DNA from: Streptacidiphilus anmyonensis
GTDB lineage: Bacteria; Actinomycetota; Actinomycetes; Streptomycetales; Streptomycetaceae
Reading direction: 5' to 3'
Assembly (NCBI RefSeq): GCF_000787855.1
Contig: NZ_BBPQ01000026.1
Location: 33,617 to 97,616, forward strand
Length of the DNA: 64,000 nucleotides
Shown: one piece after another, positions 23,258 through 31,814 of the stretch
How positions within the stretch are numbered: position 1 is the stretch's first letter
Layout of the letters: each line of letters begins with the position of its first letter
Program-made: the position numbers and the translations under genes
The notes under the pieces: model-generated
Told to the model about the DNA's origin: nothing
What the model saw: the letters and a program-made list of their open reading frames with translations, nothing else
The model's database searches: none

Positions 23258-23773
23258 TCAACGATTGTTCAGTAGCGCGGGGCAGGTCCCGACGTCCAGA
23301 ACCATCGTGTCCGCATTGCCGCTACGCCCGACCCGGGTGAAGCCGAGGGTAGTGTAGAGGTGCACGGCGGGGTTGCCGTCCTCGACGCTCAGGCTGAGCC
23401 GAGCGACCGGGGCCGGTCCCTCGGCGGCGGCCTGGACCAGCGCCTCCATCAGAGCCCGGCCGTGCCCGCGGCCGCGGTGTTCGGGCAGCAGGCCGAGGGT
23501 CAACTCGGGAACGTCCGCAGCGACGAAGCCGTATCCGGGCTCACTCTCGGGGAGATACCGTGCCCAGGCCGCACCGATCGGTTCGCCGGCAACGGTCTCC
23601 GCGATGACCCCGAAGTCGTCCCTGCGGGGCCAGCCGACGAGGCAGCGCGCGGCGTGCGGCTCAGCGGCGAGCTGCTCGGCAGTGAACCGCGGCTCGCCGT
23701 TACAGTTGTATGCCTCGAGCAGGATGCGCCAGAGGAAGTCGGCGTCGCTAGCGACGGCGGGGCGGAAAGGCAT
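23258..23773 (-). CDS. GNAT-family N-acetyltransferase
   Basis: A 171-residue acetyltransferase. The acetyl-CoA-binding motif A is LTLGLLPEHRGRGHGRALME. Motif B is around RLSLSVEDGNPAVHLYTTLGF. The ATG at 23773 has AAGGA upstream; the longer frame begins in unrelated sequence. It stands alone between two IS1380-type 5'-end remnants, so it may have been carried or isolated by insertion events. The substrate is unknown. Confidence 0.85.
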   Translation of the reverse strand: MPFRPAVASDADFLWRILLEAYNCNGEPRFTAEQLAAEPHAARCLVGWPRRDDFGVIAETVAGEPIGAAWARYLPESEPGYGFVAADVPELTLGLLPEHRGRGHGRALMEALVQAAAEGPAPVARLSLSVEDGNPAVHLYTTLGFTRVGRSGNADTMVLDVGTCPALLNNR

Positions 23774-23849
23774 CAACGTCCTTCGGGTCGGGAGCGATGC
23801 GGGCCGCCCGACGATAGGTCGCCATCCGCAGATCGGCAAGGAGTTTTGT

Positions 23850-24062
23850 CGCGGAGCGCCTGCCCCGCCTGTCGACCCTCACAGAGCTGCCGGGAACCTC
23901 CGGGCCGACGCCCCAGCCGACGATCACCCGCTACTGGCCTTCACTCCGGGAGTGAACTTCCCCGCACTGCCCATCAGGACCCAGGAATGCCCTACCACCC
24001 CAGGTCAAAAGCACTCCTGGACGTGTTGGCCACTCTCAGCTGCGCTGGCTCGTGAAAGCCCG
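23850..24062 (-). mobile_element. Second IS1380-like 5'-end remnant
   Basis: Read leftward, 24060 to 23900 aligns with the 5' flank of the remnant at 23.1-23.2 kb: both have CACGAG, then a GTGC-TTGACCTGGG block, a TAGGGC and a GTGAAG start-like codon followed by an AGTAGCGGG/CGTAGTGGG segment. No transposase reading frame survives beyond a few codons. Similarity was judged by eye. Confidence 0.4.
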
Positions 24063-24147
24063 AGGTTAAGGCATGAGACCAGGCCCGCCACACGAGCCTG
24101 GCTCCACCGGGAGCGCGAGCTCTATGATCGCCGCCGAAGGGGATGCT

Positions 24148-24483
24148 ATGGGATTCTGGGACTGGCTCGGCGTGATCCTCGGCGGCCTGATGGTCGTCAC
24201 GGCAATCGCGGCAGCAACCATCGGGGTGTTCCGCGAAGGGGAACGATCGACCCTGCGCGGAGCCGCAGGCATGGCTGGGCTCGGGCTGATTTGGGGCACC
24301 AACTCTGTTAAGCCCCTGCACCCGCCCGGTATAGCGACGGACCTGCTCTACGCTGCCGGGATCGCACTTGTGCTCCCCTCGACCGTGGTCGAGGTGCGAT
24401 GGAGAAGGGACCGTCGCGCCGAGCGTAAAGCTGCAGCAGCACTACGCGATGCCGCCGACGCGACGCCGCGGCGGGGCAGCTGA
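24148..24483 (+). CDS. Small membrane protein, unknown
   Basis: A 111-residue protein starting MGFWDWLGVILGGLMVVTAI. Its three hydrophobic stretches are near residues 5-30, 42-58 and 64-85, and it ends in a basic tail (RWRRDRRAERKAAAALRDAA). GAAGGGGA precedes the ATG. No family is recognised. The base composition is like that of its surroundings, and no operon partner is evident. Confidence 0.58.
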   Translation: MGFWDWLGVILGGLMVVTAIAAATIGVFREGERSTLRGAAGMAGLGLIWGTNSVKPLHPPGIATDLLYAAGIALVLPSTVVEVRWRRDRRAERKAAAALRDAADATPRRGS

Positions 24484-25064
24484 CCCAAGAAGCCCCAGGC
24501 CGCCCGGCCCGAGCGCGCGGCCGACCGGTGCCGTTCTGTCTGGCCGCCCACAGGTTTTGGCAATTCCTCGGAGCCTAGGCAGGTACCCGAGCCTGCGGTA
24601 CCGCCGGAGGCAGCGTCAGAGCGACTTTTCGGCACCAACGCGGCTGCAGTGGCCTTCGCAACTCGACCTCTCACCGCATCTCGTCCCGTTGGGAGCTCCC
24701 TCGCCACTCTGCCGTTCTGCGGATTTCTCCGCGCTGGACCTGAGCCGATGAGAGTCGGTCAGGTCGCGCACAACAAGAGGATTCCTCAAGGTGCACGATG
24801 GGGAGCGAGTCAGCTGCCGTGACGTCGGTGCACACGGTGACGCTGGGTGCCCGCAGCCGCCCGCTTCGGGCCCGGCACACCACCTTCGATCGCCCCTTCG
24901 GCGTCGTGATCTTCGCCGACGTCAGTGGCGTCCCCCTCTGCACCGCCTGGCAGGCGAGGCTTCCGCGTAGCACCTGACCCGTACTCGGCCCGCACGTACC
25001 TGCTCGAGGTCCGTCCGGGGCAGAGGAGGCCATGGACGGGGCTTCGCCGCGCTTGAGGGATCCA
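24484..25064. other. Region without a convincing gene
   Basis: No frame here has both a ribosome site and family-like residues, apart from one short candidate at 24798-24977. Confidence 0.4.
24798..24977 (+). CDS. Possible 59-residue remnant, weakly serpin-like C-terminus
   Basis: The frame ATG 24798 ends with RHTTFDRPFGVVIFADVSG and VPLCTAWQARLP, which recalls the last strands of actinobacterial serpins (F-RPF followed by a strand and a W). No ribosome site is evident and no upstream serpin body is present, so it would be a fragment at best. Confidence 0.2.
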   Translation: MGSESAAVTSVHTVTLGARSRPLRARHTTFDRPFGVVIFADVSGVPLCTAWQARLPRST

Positions 25065-28000
25065 TCAGGCGCTGCCCTTCAGGTCCCGGTCGTGGAACTG
25101 TTGGATGAGCTTCTCGGTCGCGTCTTCCATCTCGACGTCCAGGGCACGCAGTTCTTTCTGGAGGCGGGAGATCACACGCTGTACCTCCGCGCGGTTGCCG
25201 CAGGCCGCCTCGAGTGCGATCCAGTCCCGGTACAAGCGCTCTGCGGTGGGTTCGACCTCGACGCCCTTGGCGATCGCGGCCCTCGCCGCGGAGTAGTGGC
25301 CGCTCGCGGTCTGGTAGCGGGCGACGGTGTGGGCGGTGTCGACGATGCGCGAGACCATCTCCTGCTGGTCCGGCATACTCCACGCTGCGGTACTCCCGGC
25401 GAAGGGGCGGCCCCGGACCAGCGCGAGCGCGGTCTCGAGGCCGTCGACACCTGCGGGGCCGGCGAGCAGGCCGCTTTCCGCGAGCTTGCAGAACCGGGTC
25501 CAGTCGCAGCGAACCCCGATGAGGGCGGGCAGGACGCCGTCCCGGGACTTGCGGGGCAGCCGCGGATTTCCGTCGGAGGTGTTCCCGAGGAGGATGCGCA
25601 CGTCGTGCAGACGCTGTTTGACGGTTCGTTCGTTCCAGGGCGTGATCGGGTTCATGGCGTAGGCGAGGTCGTCGCGCATGCGGCCTGGCCGCAGGTAGAG
25701 GTACGCCGCGACCTCCGCCAGGCGTCGGCCGCGACCGCTGCTGCCGAGCCCGGTGACGTCCACCGGGCCCAGCACCCGGATCTCCGGAGCATGCAGGTCA
25801 GCGGGCCCTGCGACCGCCGCAGACTGCGTCGCCACGCCGTCCGTCTTCGCAGCGGGCGCGGCGACCTGCGTCGGCGGTACGGGGACAGGCACGGCCGGCC
25901 GCGCGGTCTCGCCTGCCGACTTGGTGAAGGCGAGGAACGGCGTCACCGGTGCGCTCCCGGCAGGCTCCTCAGCGGCGGACTTCGACGTGTGGGCCGACGC
26001 GGCCGCGCCGGCGAGCCCCGGTTTGGGATCGTCCAGGTCCTGGGAGTCGTCGGCTACCCGGGTCCACGCGCCGGTGGCCTCTTTGGCGGGCTCTTCGGTG
26101 GTGCCCAGGTCGCGCTTGAGGATCTGGTACTCGGTTTCCGTCACGCGCTGCAGGTTGACCGCGGCGGCGCCGGGGGGAACCAGTTGGGGGTCGGTCGTCG
26201 CGCAGTCAAGGACCAGTGCTTCCGGGAACAGCGACTGCAGTCCGTGGGCCGGCAAGGCGAGCGCGACCGGTGCGGTGGGGGAGCGGGAGATGAGATTGGC
26301 GAGCTCCCAGGCGGTCTCGGGGTCGATGTTGTCGGCGGCGACCAGCATCCACGGCATGGAGGCGTCGTGGTCCTGGTAGGCCGTCAGGAGCAGGTCGGCG
26401 AGGTCGGTAACGGCGTGCCGGATCCGGTCGAGGCACCGGATGCGTCCCGTGGCCATCATCGCGGGGAGGCCGGCCTCGACCAGGCCGGCGCTGAGGACTT
26501 GGAGTTCCTGGCCCCACGGACTGGTGGCGGTATCGAGTGCGAGTCCGCGGGCGACCTCGCGGATCTCCTGTGCGCTGCCGTCCAGGAGCAGGGTGCGCGC
26601 GGCGGCGAGGTTGAGGAGCAGCAGCGTGCCGTCGGGCTCGGTGCCGATGGTGGTCAGCATCGGGTAGGGCGCCGCCACGTCGGCGGCCGTGGCCGGGTCG
26701 AGGAGGTCAGCTGTCGGGTCGAGGTTCCACCAGCCGTCCTCGCCGGCGGTGAACGGCGCGATGGGCGGCCCGTCTGCGCGCAGGTGGATGCCGGTCGGGG
26801 TGATCCGGGCCGCCTCGAGCACCGGGAGCGGCTCGTCCTCGGGAATCCGACCGGCCAGGGTGCGCAGCGCCAGGTCGAGCCGTTCGGCGGTGGGGGCGTC
26901 GGCCTGGTTGGCGAGGATCTGCTCCAGCGAGCTGGCCTCGGGAGCAATCGCGATGGTTTCGCCGGGGCGGCGGGAGCGCTGTTGCAGGGCTCTCTTGATG
27001 CCGTATCCACCGACGAGCCCAGCGGCGAGCAGGGCTGCGATCGCGGCGCCGATGCGAAGCTCGCTTCCGGTTTCGGTGGCAGATGCCTCGGCGGCTGGCG
27101 AGGGCGTGGCAGGGGAGGCGGCTCCGGTCGGCGTGCTGCTCGCAGCCGTTGTGGGCGGCGCTTTGGCCGTGGTGGAGGGGCCGGGTGCGGTGGGCGCGCC
27201 CACCGCAGCCGCGACGGGGCCGGATAGCGCAGCCGCGCTCTGGGACCCGGTCGGCGCCGGAGTCGCCGTCGGTGCGGTCGGTGCGGCGGTAGGCGTCGCG
27301 GCGGGAGAGGTTCCGGTGTGGGAGCCGTCGCCGGTCGGCGCAGGCGGCGGGGTCGGCGTGCGCTCTGGGCTCTCGAGCGCGGGCGCTGAGGCGGGCTGGG
27401 GGATGGTCAGGTGCCAGCCGGGCAGGATGTGGTTGGAATCGGTCAGGTGCGCGCCGCCGGGCTGCTCGATCCGTTGGCTGGCCTTGAAGATGGCCGGGTA
27501 GTCGTCGGCGTTGCCGAGATCGTCTGCGGCGATGCCGGACAGCGTCTCACCGGGCTTCACGATGTGCACCGTCTCGTGGGTGATGGATTCGTGCTCGGCG
27601 CCGGACTCCTGCGTCCCGTGGCGTGCGGTCCGGTGATCCTCTTCGGCGGACTTGGTGGCGTGGTGTGCGCTGGACGCGGGCGCGGGGTGCTTGGCGTCGG
27701 CGGGTAGCCGCAGGGTCCACCCGGGCACGAGGTGGAGGGTGGAAGCGGTCAGGGTCTGGCCGTCCGTCTGCATGATGCCGTCGTTGAGGGCGGCGATGTC
27801 CTTCCAGCGGGTCCCGTCGCCGAGGTAGTGCTCGGCCAGGCCCCACATGGTCTCGTCGCCGGAGGTGACCTGGTGAACCCTGCCCTTCCAGCCCGACGCG
27901 GCGTCGGCGACGACGTCCGCGGCGACATGGTGCGGGTCGGGTGTGGCGTGGTGGGGGAGGTGGAGTGTCGCCGCCGGCGCGGGGGCGGTCTGGGCGATCG

Positions 28001-28364
28001 CCGTCCCGGTGGTGGGCAGCAGCAGGACGGCCGCGGCGACTAGCGTTGCGGCCAGGTGCTGGCCCGCGCCGAGCACCGGCAGGCGCGGGGCGGCGCGGTG
28101 GCGCAGCACGGCGACGAGTTCGAGGAGAACCTGGAGGGTGAACAGGCCCCAGGCGAGCCAGCCGACGGCGGTGATGGCGCCGAGGAACAGGCCGCCGTTG
28201 TCGGGGCTGGTGAGCGCGTTGGTGGTCTGCTGCCAGGTCGGGACATGGTGTGGGTTGGTGCCCCAGGCCAGCAGGGCGAGCGGGACGCCGGCCTCCAGGG
28301 CTGCGAGCGCGGTGAGCGCGCCGAGACCCTTAAGCAGGCGGGGGAGCGGGCGCGAGCCCATCAT
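25065..28364 (-). CDS. Large membrane protein with two LysM domains and a BTAD-like C-terminus
   Basis: A 1099-residue protein. Three N-terminal hydrophobic segments lie near residues 12-34, 57-85 and 101-124. LysM 1 is at about 163-221 (VTSGDETMWGLAEHYLGDG) and LysM 2 at about 266-321 (VKPGETLSGIAADDLGNADD). A Pro/Ala/Thr-rich stretch, a further hydrophobic segment (IGAAIAALLAAGLVGGYG) and a long cytoplasmic part follow. From about 860 comes a winged-helix plus TPR-like region of the SARP/BTAD kind (RTVKQRLHDVRILLGN and SRLQKELRALDVEMEDATEK). The start overlaps the upstream pilin-like stop (TGATG). It is the last gene of the Tad-type locus. It could bind peptidoglycan while a DNA-binding-like domain faces the cytoplasm; the function is inferred. 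Confidence 0.85.
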   Translation of the reverse strand: MMGSRPLPRLLKGLGALTALAALEAGVPLALLAWGTNPHHVPTWQQTTNALTSPDNGGLFLGAITAVGWLAWGLFTLQVLLELVAVLRHRAAPRLPVLGAGQHLAATLVAAAVLLLPTTGTAIAQTAPAPAATLHLPHHATPDPHHVAADVVADAASGWKGRVHQVTSGDETMWGLAEHYLGDGTRWKDIAALNDGIMQTDGQTLTASTLHLVPGWTLRLPADAKHPAPASSAHHATKSAEEDHRTARHGTQESGAEHESITHETVHIVKPGETLSGIAADDLGNADDYPAIFKASQRIEQPGGAHLTDSNHILPGWHLTIPQPASAPALESPERTPTPPPAPTGDGSHTGTSPAATPTAAPTAPTATPAPTGSQSAAALSGPVAAAVGAPTAPGPSTTAKAPPTTAASSTPTGAASPATPSPAAEASATETGSELRIGAAIAALLAAGLVGGYGIKRALQQRSRRPGETIAIAPEASSLEQILANQADAPTAERLDLALRTLAGRIPEDEPLPVLEAARITPTGIHLRADGPPIAPFTAGEDGWWNLDPTADLLDPATAADVAAPYPMLTTIGTEPDGTLLLLNLAAARTLLLDGSAQEIREVARGLALDTATSPWGQELQVLSAGLVEAGLPAMMATGRIRCLDRIRHAVTDLADLLLTAYQDHDASMPWMLVAADNIDPETAWELANLISRSPTAPVALALPAHGLQSLFPEALVLDCATTDPQLVPPGAAAVNLQRVTETEYQILKRDLGTTEEPAKEATGAWTRVADDSQDLDDPKPGLAGAAASAHTSKSAAEEPAGSAPVTPFLAFTKSAGETARPAVPVPVPPTQVAAPAAKTDGVATQSAAVAGPADLHAPEIRVLGPVDVTGLGSSGRGRRLAEVAAYLYLRPGRMRDDLAYAMNPITPWNERTVKQRLHDVRILLGNTSDGNPRLPRKSRDGVLPALIGVRCDWTRFCKLAESGLLAGPAGVDGLETALALVRGRPFAGSTAAWSMPDQQEMVSRIVDTAHTVARYQTASGHYSAARAAIAKGVEVEPTAERLYRDWIALEAACGNRAEVQRVISRLQKELRALDVEMEDATEKLIQQFHDRDLKGSA

Positions 28365-28783
28365 CAGCCTCCCTCGTAGAGGAGTTGTGCGCTGCCGTGC
28401 CCGGTGACGCTGCCGGGGCCGATCAGCGGGAACGGCGGGGCGTAGGGGGTGGTGACCGTGACCTGGACCTGGTTGCCGTTGACGGTGACGGTGCCGCTCA
28501 CCCCTGCGGAACGCAGGTAGGCATGGGCGGCGGTGACGGCCCGCTGGGGCTGGATCTGGAAGCCGTGCCCGGTCAGGGCGGCGCCGGTGTCGAGCGCCTG
28601 CGCGCCGGAGCGCGCGGCCTCTTGGGCGGTTGCGTCGGCCTTGGCCAGTGCCTGGAGCTTGAGGCCACCGTCGACAACCAGGGCCAGGACCGCGAAACAC
28701 GCGAGGATCACGATCGCAGTGAACATCGACAGGCTTCCCCGCTCACCGTCCTCGTGTCGCGCGCGCAGGTGGCGCTCACGCAA
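28364..28783 (-). CDS. TadG/TadE-like pilus assembly protein
   Basis: A 139-residue protein with a basic N-terminus, then GSLSMFTAIVILACFAVLAL as the single helix with prepilin-like character, and an extracytoplasmic domain of strands (VTVNGNQVQVTVTTPY). It resembles the Rv3658c/TadG-related small proteins in actinobacterial Tad loci. It overlaps its upstream neighbour by eight bases and the LysM gene downstream by one, so the products are made together. Confidence 0.78.
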   Translation of the reverse strand: MRERHLRARHEDGERGSLSMFTAIVILACFAVLALVVDGGLKLQALAKADATAQEAARSGAQALDTGAALTGHGFQIQPQRAVTAAHAYLRSAGVSGTVTVNGNQVQVTVTTPYAPPFPLIGPGSVTGHGSAQLLYEGG

Positions 28784-29261
28784 CGCGCACCCCCAAGGTC
28801 TCCCTGGTGAGCGGCATCGGGGCGGTGGCGCGCTGCCGGTACTGGTCGATCGAGCAGGTGAAGCTGCCGCGAAGGGTCTTGGTTCCGGGCACCCCCGGGA
28901 AGAGGCCCGCGAGCTGGACCTGGCAGGTGACGGTGACGGTGACCGCGGCGGGCTGCCCCAACGGGGCGGTGAATCCGGCGGTCGGGACGGTGACGTCCGT
29001 GTTCACGCAGTGGATCCCCTGGGAGGTCAGGGACTGGGTTGCGACCTGGAGGGCGGCCTGCCGGGCACCACCGGGGGAGTTCTGCAGAGAGGCCGCGCGG
29101 GCGGCGTCGCGGGCAGCGTTGGCGACCGTTGAGCCGGCCAGGTAGACCCGTCCGGCCAGAGCCATCAGCCCGAACACGAGCAGCAGCACAGGGGCGAGGA
29201 TCGCCATCTCCAACGACAGTGCCCCATGTTCGCCTGCCACGGGCCTGGGGGAGCGGGTCAT
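28776..29261 (-). CDS. TadE-like minor pilin
   Basis: A 161-residue protein with the TadE signature GALSLEMAILAPVLLLVFGL, in which the Glu after the processing-like site is conserved, followed by a helix with NAARDAARAASLQ and a secreted domain with two Cys (IHCVNTD and VTCQVQLAG). It overlaps its neighbours on both sides, as part of a run of three related genes likely to form the tip or base of a Flp-type fibre. Confidence 0.8.
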   Translation of the reverse strand: MTRSPRPVAGEHGALSLEMAILAPVLLLVFGLMALAGRVYLAGSTVANAARDAARAASLQNSPGGARQAALQVATQSLTSQGIHCVNTDVTVPTAGFTAPLGQPAAVTVTVTCQVQLAGLFPGVPGTKTLRGSFTCSIDQYRQRATAPMPLTRETLGVRVA

Positions 29262-29689
29262 CGGGTGAGCTGCTCCTTCGCGGCGGTGGCGGTCTGGGAC
29301 AGATGGAAGGTCAGGCCAGGGATCCAGGTGGTCACGCTGCCGGTGACGGTGATCGTCACGTTCGCGCCCGTCTGCGAGCCGGAGACCGCAGGGCCGGTGA
29401 TGCTGCCGCCGGTGCGGTGCAGCAGGTCCCAGGTCTGCGCCTCGCCCTCGCCGAGGGTTCCGCCGTGGACGCGGGCGGTCTCGACGCCCTGTTGGGCCGC
29501 GGTGACGGCCACGTCGCGGGTGTAGAAGTAGAAGCCCGCCTGGACGATCGTGAACAACAGCAGCATCACGACCGGTGCGAGGATCGCCAACTCCAGCGAC
29601 AGTGCGCCCCGGTCGGCGCCGTCAAGGCCGCGGCCGTGTAGGCGGATGCGCTGTGGAGGTCTTCTTCGCCGTGGTGGTCGACGAGTCAT
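29258..29689 (-). CDS. TadE-like minor pilin
   Basis: A 143-residue paralogue of the next gene. A highly basic N-terminus (MTRRPPRRRRPPQRIRLHGR) precedes GALSLELAILAPVVMLLLFT. Aromatic residues follow in GFYFYTRDVAVTAAQQGVET, then a secreted strand-rich domain. The start at 29689 is used because the longer frame enters the TadC gene in a different phase. The four-base overlap with the following gene indicates coupling. Confidence 0.8.
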   Translation of the reverse strand: MTRRPPRRRRPPQRIRLHGRGLDGADRGALSLELAILAPVVMLLLFTIVQAGFYFYTRDVAVTAAQQGVETARVHGGTLGEGEAQTWDLLHRTGGSITGPAVSGSQTGANVTITVTGSVTTWIPGLTFHLSQTATAAKEQLTR

Positions 29690-29736
29690 GGGCCTGTGAT
29701 CTTCCTCCCTTGGTGCCGGTGGCGCTTCCCGGCTGG

Positions 29737-29943
29737 TCAGCCGATCTGGTTGGCCTTCTGGGTGGCTTTGGTGGTGACGATGGCGACGACGATGCCGGCG
29801 ATGACGACCAGCGCGGCGATCAGCAGGGCGAGCTCGATGGACAGCGCTCCGCGCTCGCGGTCCTCGTCTCGGTGCAGGGTGCGAATGCGGGAGGCGCGGG
29901 CCCGCAGCGTGGTCGTCAACAGGGTGATCAGTGGGTCGGACAT
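29737..29943 (-). CDS. Flp-type pilin-like small protein
   Basis: A 68-residue product with a charged N-terminal leader (about 31 residues, ending DEDRERG), then ALSIELALLIAALVVIAGI as the hydrophobic pilin helix with Glu at +5 or so, and a short tail ATQKANQIG. The length, the leader and the position after tadC fit the major Flp pilin of Gram-positive Tad systems. The cleaving prepilin peptidase is not encoded in this window. Confidence 0.75.
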   Translation of the reverse strand: MSDPLITLLTTTLRARASRIRTLHRDEDRERGALSIELALLIAALVVIAGIVVAIVTTKATQKANQIG

Positions 29944-29976
29944 GGAAGCCTCCGTGCAGGGTTGATGAGGGAGAAG

Positions 29977-30876
29977 TCAGCTGTTGACGACCCGGATCAT
30001 CGCCGGCAGGGCGATGTAGCAGGTCATGATGATCACCAGCGCGGCGACGGGGACGACCATCTTTTCCGAGGCCGTGTTGGCGTGGGCCTGCTGGTCGGTG
30101 AGCAGCACACCGCGCAGTGAGCGGGCCTGCGCCTGGAGCGTGGAGTAGACGGACGCGCCCTCTTCGCCGGCGATCGCGATGATGTCGGCGGGCATGCCGA
30201 GTTCGGGGACGTCGATCTCCTCCGACAGCTGCCGCAGTCCGTCCCAGGTCGCGATTCCCGCGAGCTCGGCGTGCAGCAGGGCGTCGCGGATCCTCTCGAA
30301 CACCCAGCCGTCTCCGACCTGGGCGGCGCGCTTGAGGGCTTCGCTGGGGCCGGCGTCGGCTGCGCGCTCCAGCGAGACCAGGTCGAGGTAGGAGGCCACC
30401 GCGATGCGGAATTCCGTGCGGGCCCCGGCGGCGCGCTGGTGCACGTTGACGTCGACGAGGAACCACAGCGCGACCGCGAACACGATCGAGGCGACACCGG
30501 GGATAGCGAACGGGATCCGGGCTCCGCCCGCGACAGCCAACGCTGTGCCGACGGCGGGGAGCAGCAGTCCGTAGAGGGCGGCGCCGAGCTTCTTGCCGAG
30601 CTGGAGTGCCGGGGACTCGCGAAGGATCGCGAGCTCCTTGCGGGGCAGCCGCACCAGGCTGTCGCTGAGCCTTGAGAGCGCCCAGGAGCCCAGGCGCTCG
30701 CGCCAGTCCGCCGGCTCAGCGGCGCGCTGTGGGGCGAGGAGGTCGAGGCGGCCCGCGTCCATGCGGGCGATCACGTCCCCCAGGTCGCCGCGTCCGCGCG
30801 AGAGACCGGCCACGAGCATCGTGACGCCGCCTCCGACGGCTGCACCAGCGAGGAGAACGGGGGCGAGGGGGATCAC
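29977..30876 (-). CDS. tadC: TadC, type II/IV secretion inner-membrane platform protein
   Basis: A 299-residue GspF-type protein. A hydrophobic N-terminus (LLAGAAVGGGVTMLVAGL) and a central pair of helices (GLLLPAVGTALAVAGG and ASIVFAVALWFLV) frame the cytoplasmic T2SSF domain containing FRIAVASYLDLVSLERAADA and GEEGASVYSTLQAQARSL. It ends with a C-terminal helix VVPVAALVIIMTCYIALPAM. It overlaps tadB by four bases. With TadB it would anchor the TadA motor in the membrane. Confidence 0.85.
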   Translation of the reverse strand: MIPLAPVLLAGAAVGGGVTMLVAGLSRGRGDLGDVIARMDAGRLDLLAPQRAAEPADWRERLGSWALSRLSDSLVRLPRKELAILRESPALQLGKKLGAALYGLLLPAVGTALAVAGGARIPFAIPGVASIVFAVALWFLVDVNVHQRAAGARTEFRIAVASYLDLVSLERAADAGPSEALKRAAQVGDGWVFERIRDALLHAELAGIATWDGLRQLSEEIDVPELGMPADIIAIAGEEGASVYSTLQAQARSLRGVLLTDQQAHANTASEKMVVPVAALVIIMTCYIALPAMIRVVNS

Positions 30877-31814
30877 GGCTGCACCTCCGTGGTGCGCTCA
30901 GCCAGCGACTTGGTGCGGTCCGCGGAGGACAGGAAACGGGGAGTGGGGCGCATGTTCGCCATCGACCGCATCCACGCGACCATCGCGGCGAAGCCGAGGG
31001 CGAACCCGACCATCGCGAGCACCCCGAGCGGGCTGGAGTAGGGGCCGACGTAGGAGCCGGAGAACATCGACAGAGCGAACACGACCAGGCAGAACAGCAC
31101 GATCCAGCGCATGTTGGCGCGCGGCTTGGCGCGGTCGGCCTCGACTTTCCGCCGCATCAGCACCTCCTCCTGCACGCAGGAGGCGAGCTCCTTGAACGCG
31201 CGGGACAGCCCGCCGCCTCGGTCCTGGACGTGGAGCAGCATCATCGCGACGACCATGTCGGCGGTGACGTCGTCCAGGTCGTCGCCGAACGCGCGGTAGG
31301 CGGCGCGGGTAGGCCAGCCGGCGGCAAGGCGCCCGACCAGAAGCTTGGCCTGGGGTTCGATCGCGGCCGGGACCTTGGGGGCGCTGGAGCGGATCGACTG
31401 CTCCAGCGACAGCCCAGTGGTGTGGATGTCCGCGAGCCGGCGCACCCACTCCTCCAGGCCCTCCAGGCGGGCGATCCGCATCGCGTGCTCCCGCCCCGGG
31501 TTGAGCAGCCAGACCACGTTGCCCGCGACCAAGCCGGACAGCAGGCCGGCCATGGGCCAGCCGGTGACCAGCCACACCGCCACGGCGACCCCGCCCCCGG
31601 CAAGGACCCTGGTGCGGCGCGTGCGCCACCAGGCGGCACGCGCTTGGCCCCCGTCGAATCCGGCCAGCGCCCGCAGCCTGCGCTCCGCGTGCCCGCGGCG
31701 CCGGGCATTCTCCGGCGTCGCCCAGCCGGCGAAAGCGGCCACCGCGACGACCAGGCCGGCCACCGCCACCGCCGCGCACAGCGCGGCGATCGATTCCATC
31801 AGCGAGATACTCAC
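30873..31814 (-). CDS. tadB: TadB, inner-membrane platform protein
   Basis: A 313-residue protein with N-terminal helices (AALCAAVAVAGLVVAVAAFA and GGVAVAVWLVTGWPMAGLLS). The T2SSF domain contains WVRRLADIHTTGLSLEQSIR and MMLLHVQDRGGGLSRAFKEL. Two C-terminal helices follow (IVLFCLVVFALSMFSGSYVG and VLAMVGFALGFAAMVAWM). The GTG start overlaps the tadA stop (GTGA). Confidence 0.85.
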   Translation of the reverse strand: MSISLMESIAALCAAVAVAGLVVAVAAFAGWATPENARRRGHAERRLRALAGFDGGQARAAWWRTRRTRVLAGGGVAVAVWLVTGWPMAGLLSGLVAGNVVWLLNPGREHAMRIARLEGLEEWVRRLADIHTTGLSLEQSIRSSAPKVPAAIEPQAKLLVGRLAAGWPTRAAYRAFGDDLDDVTADMVVAMMLLHVQDRGGGLSRAFKELASCVQEEVLMRRKVEADRAKPRANMRWIVLFCLVVFALSMFSGSYVGPYSSPLGVLAMVGFALGFAAMVAWMRSMANMRPTPRFLSSADRTKSLAERTTEVQP

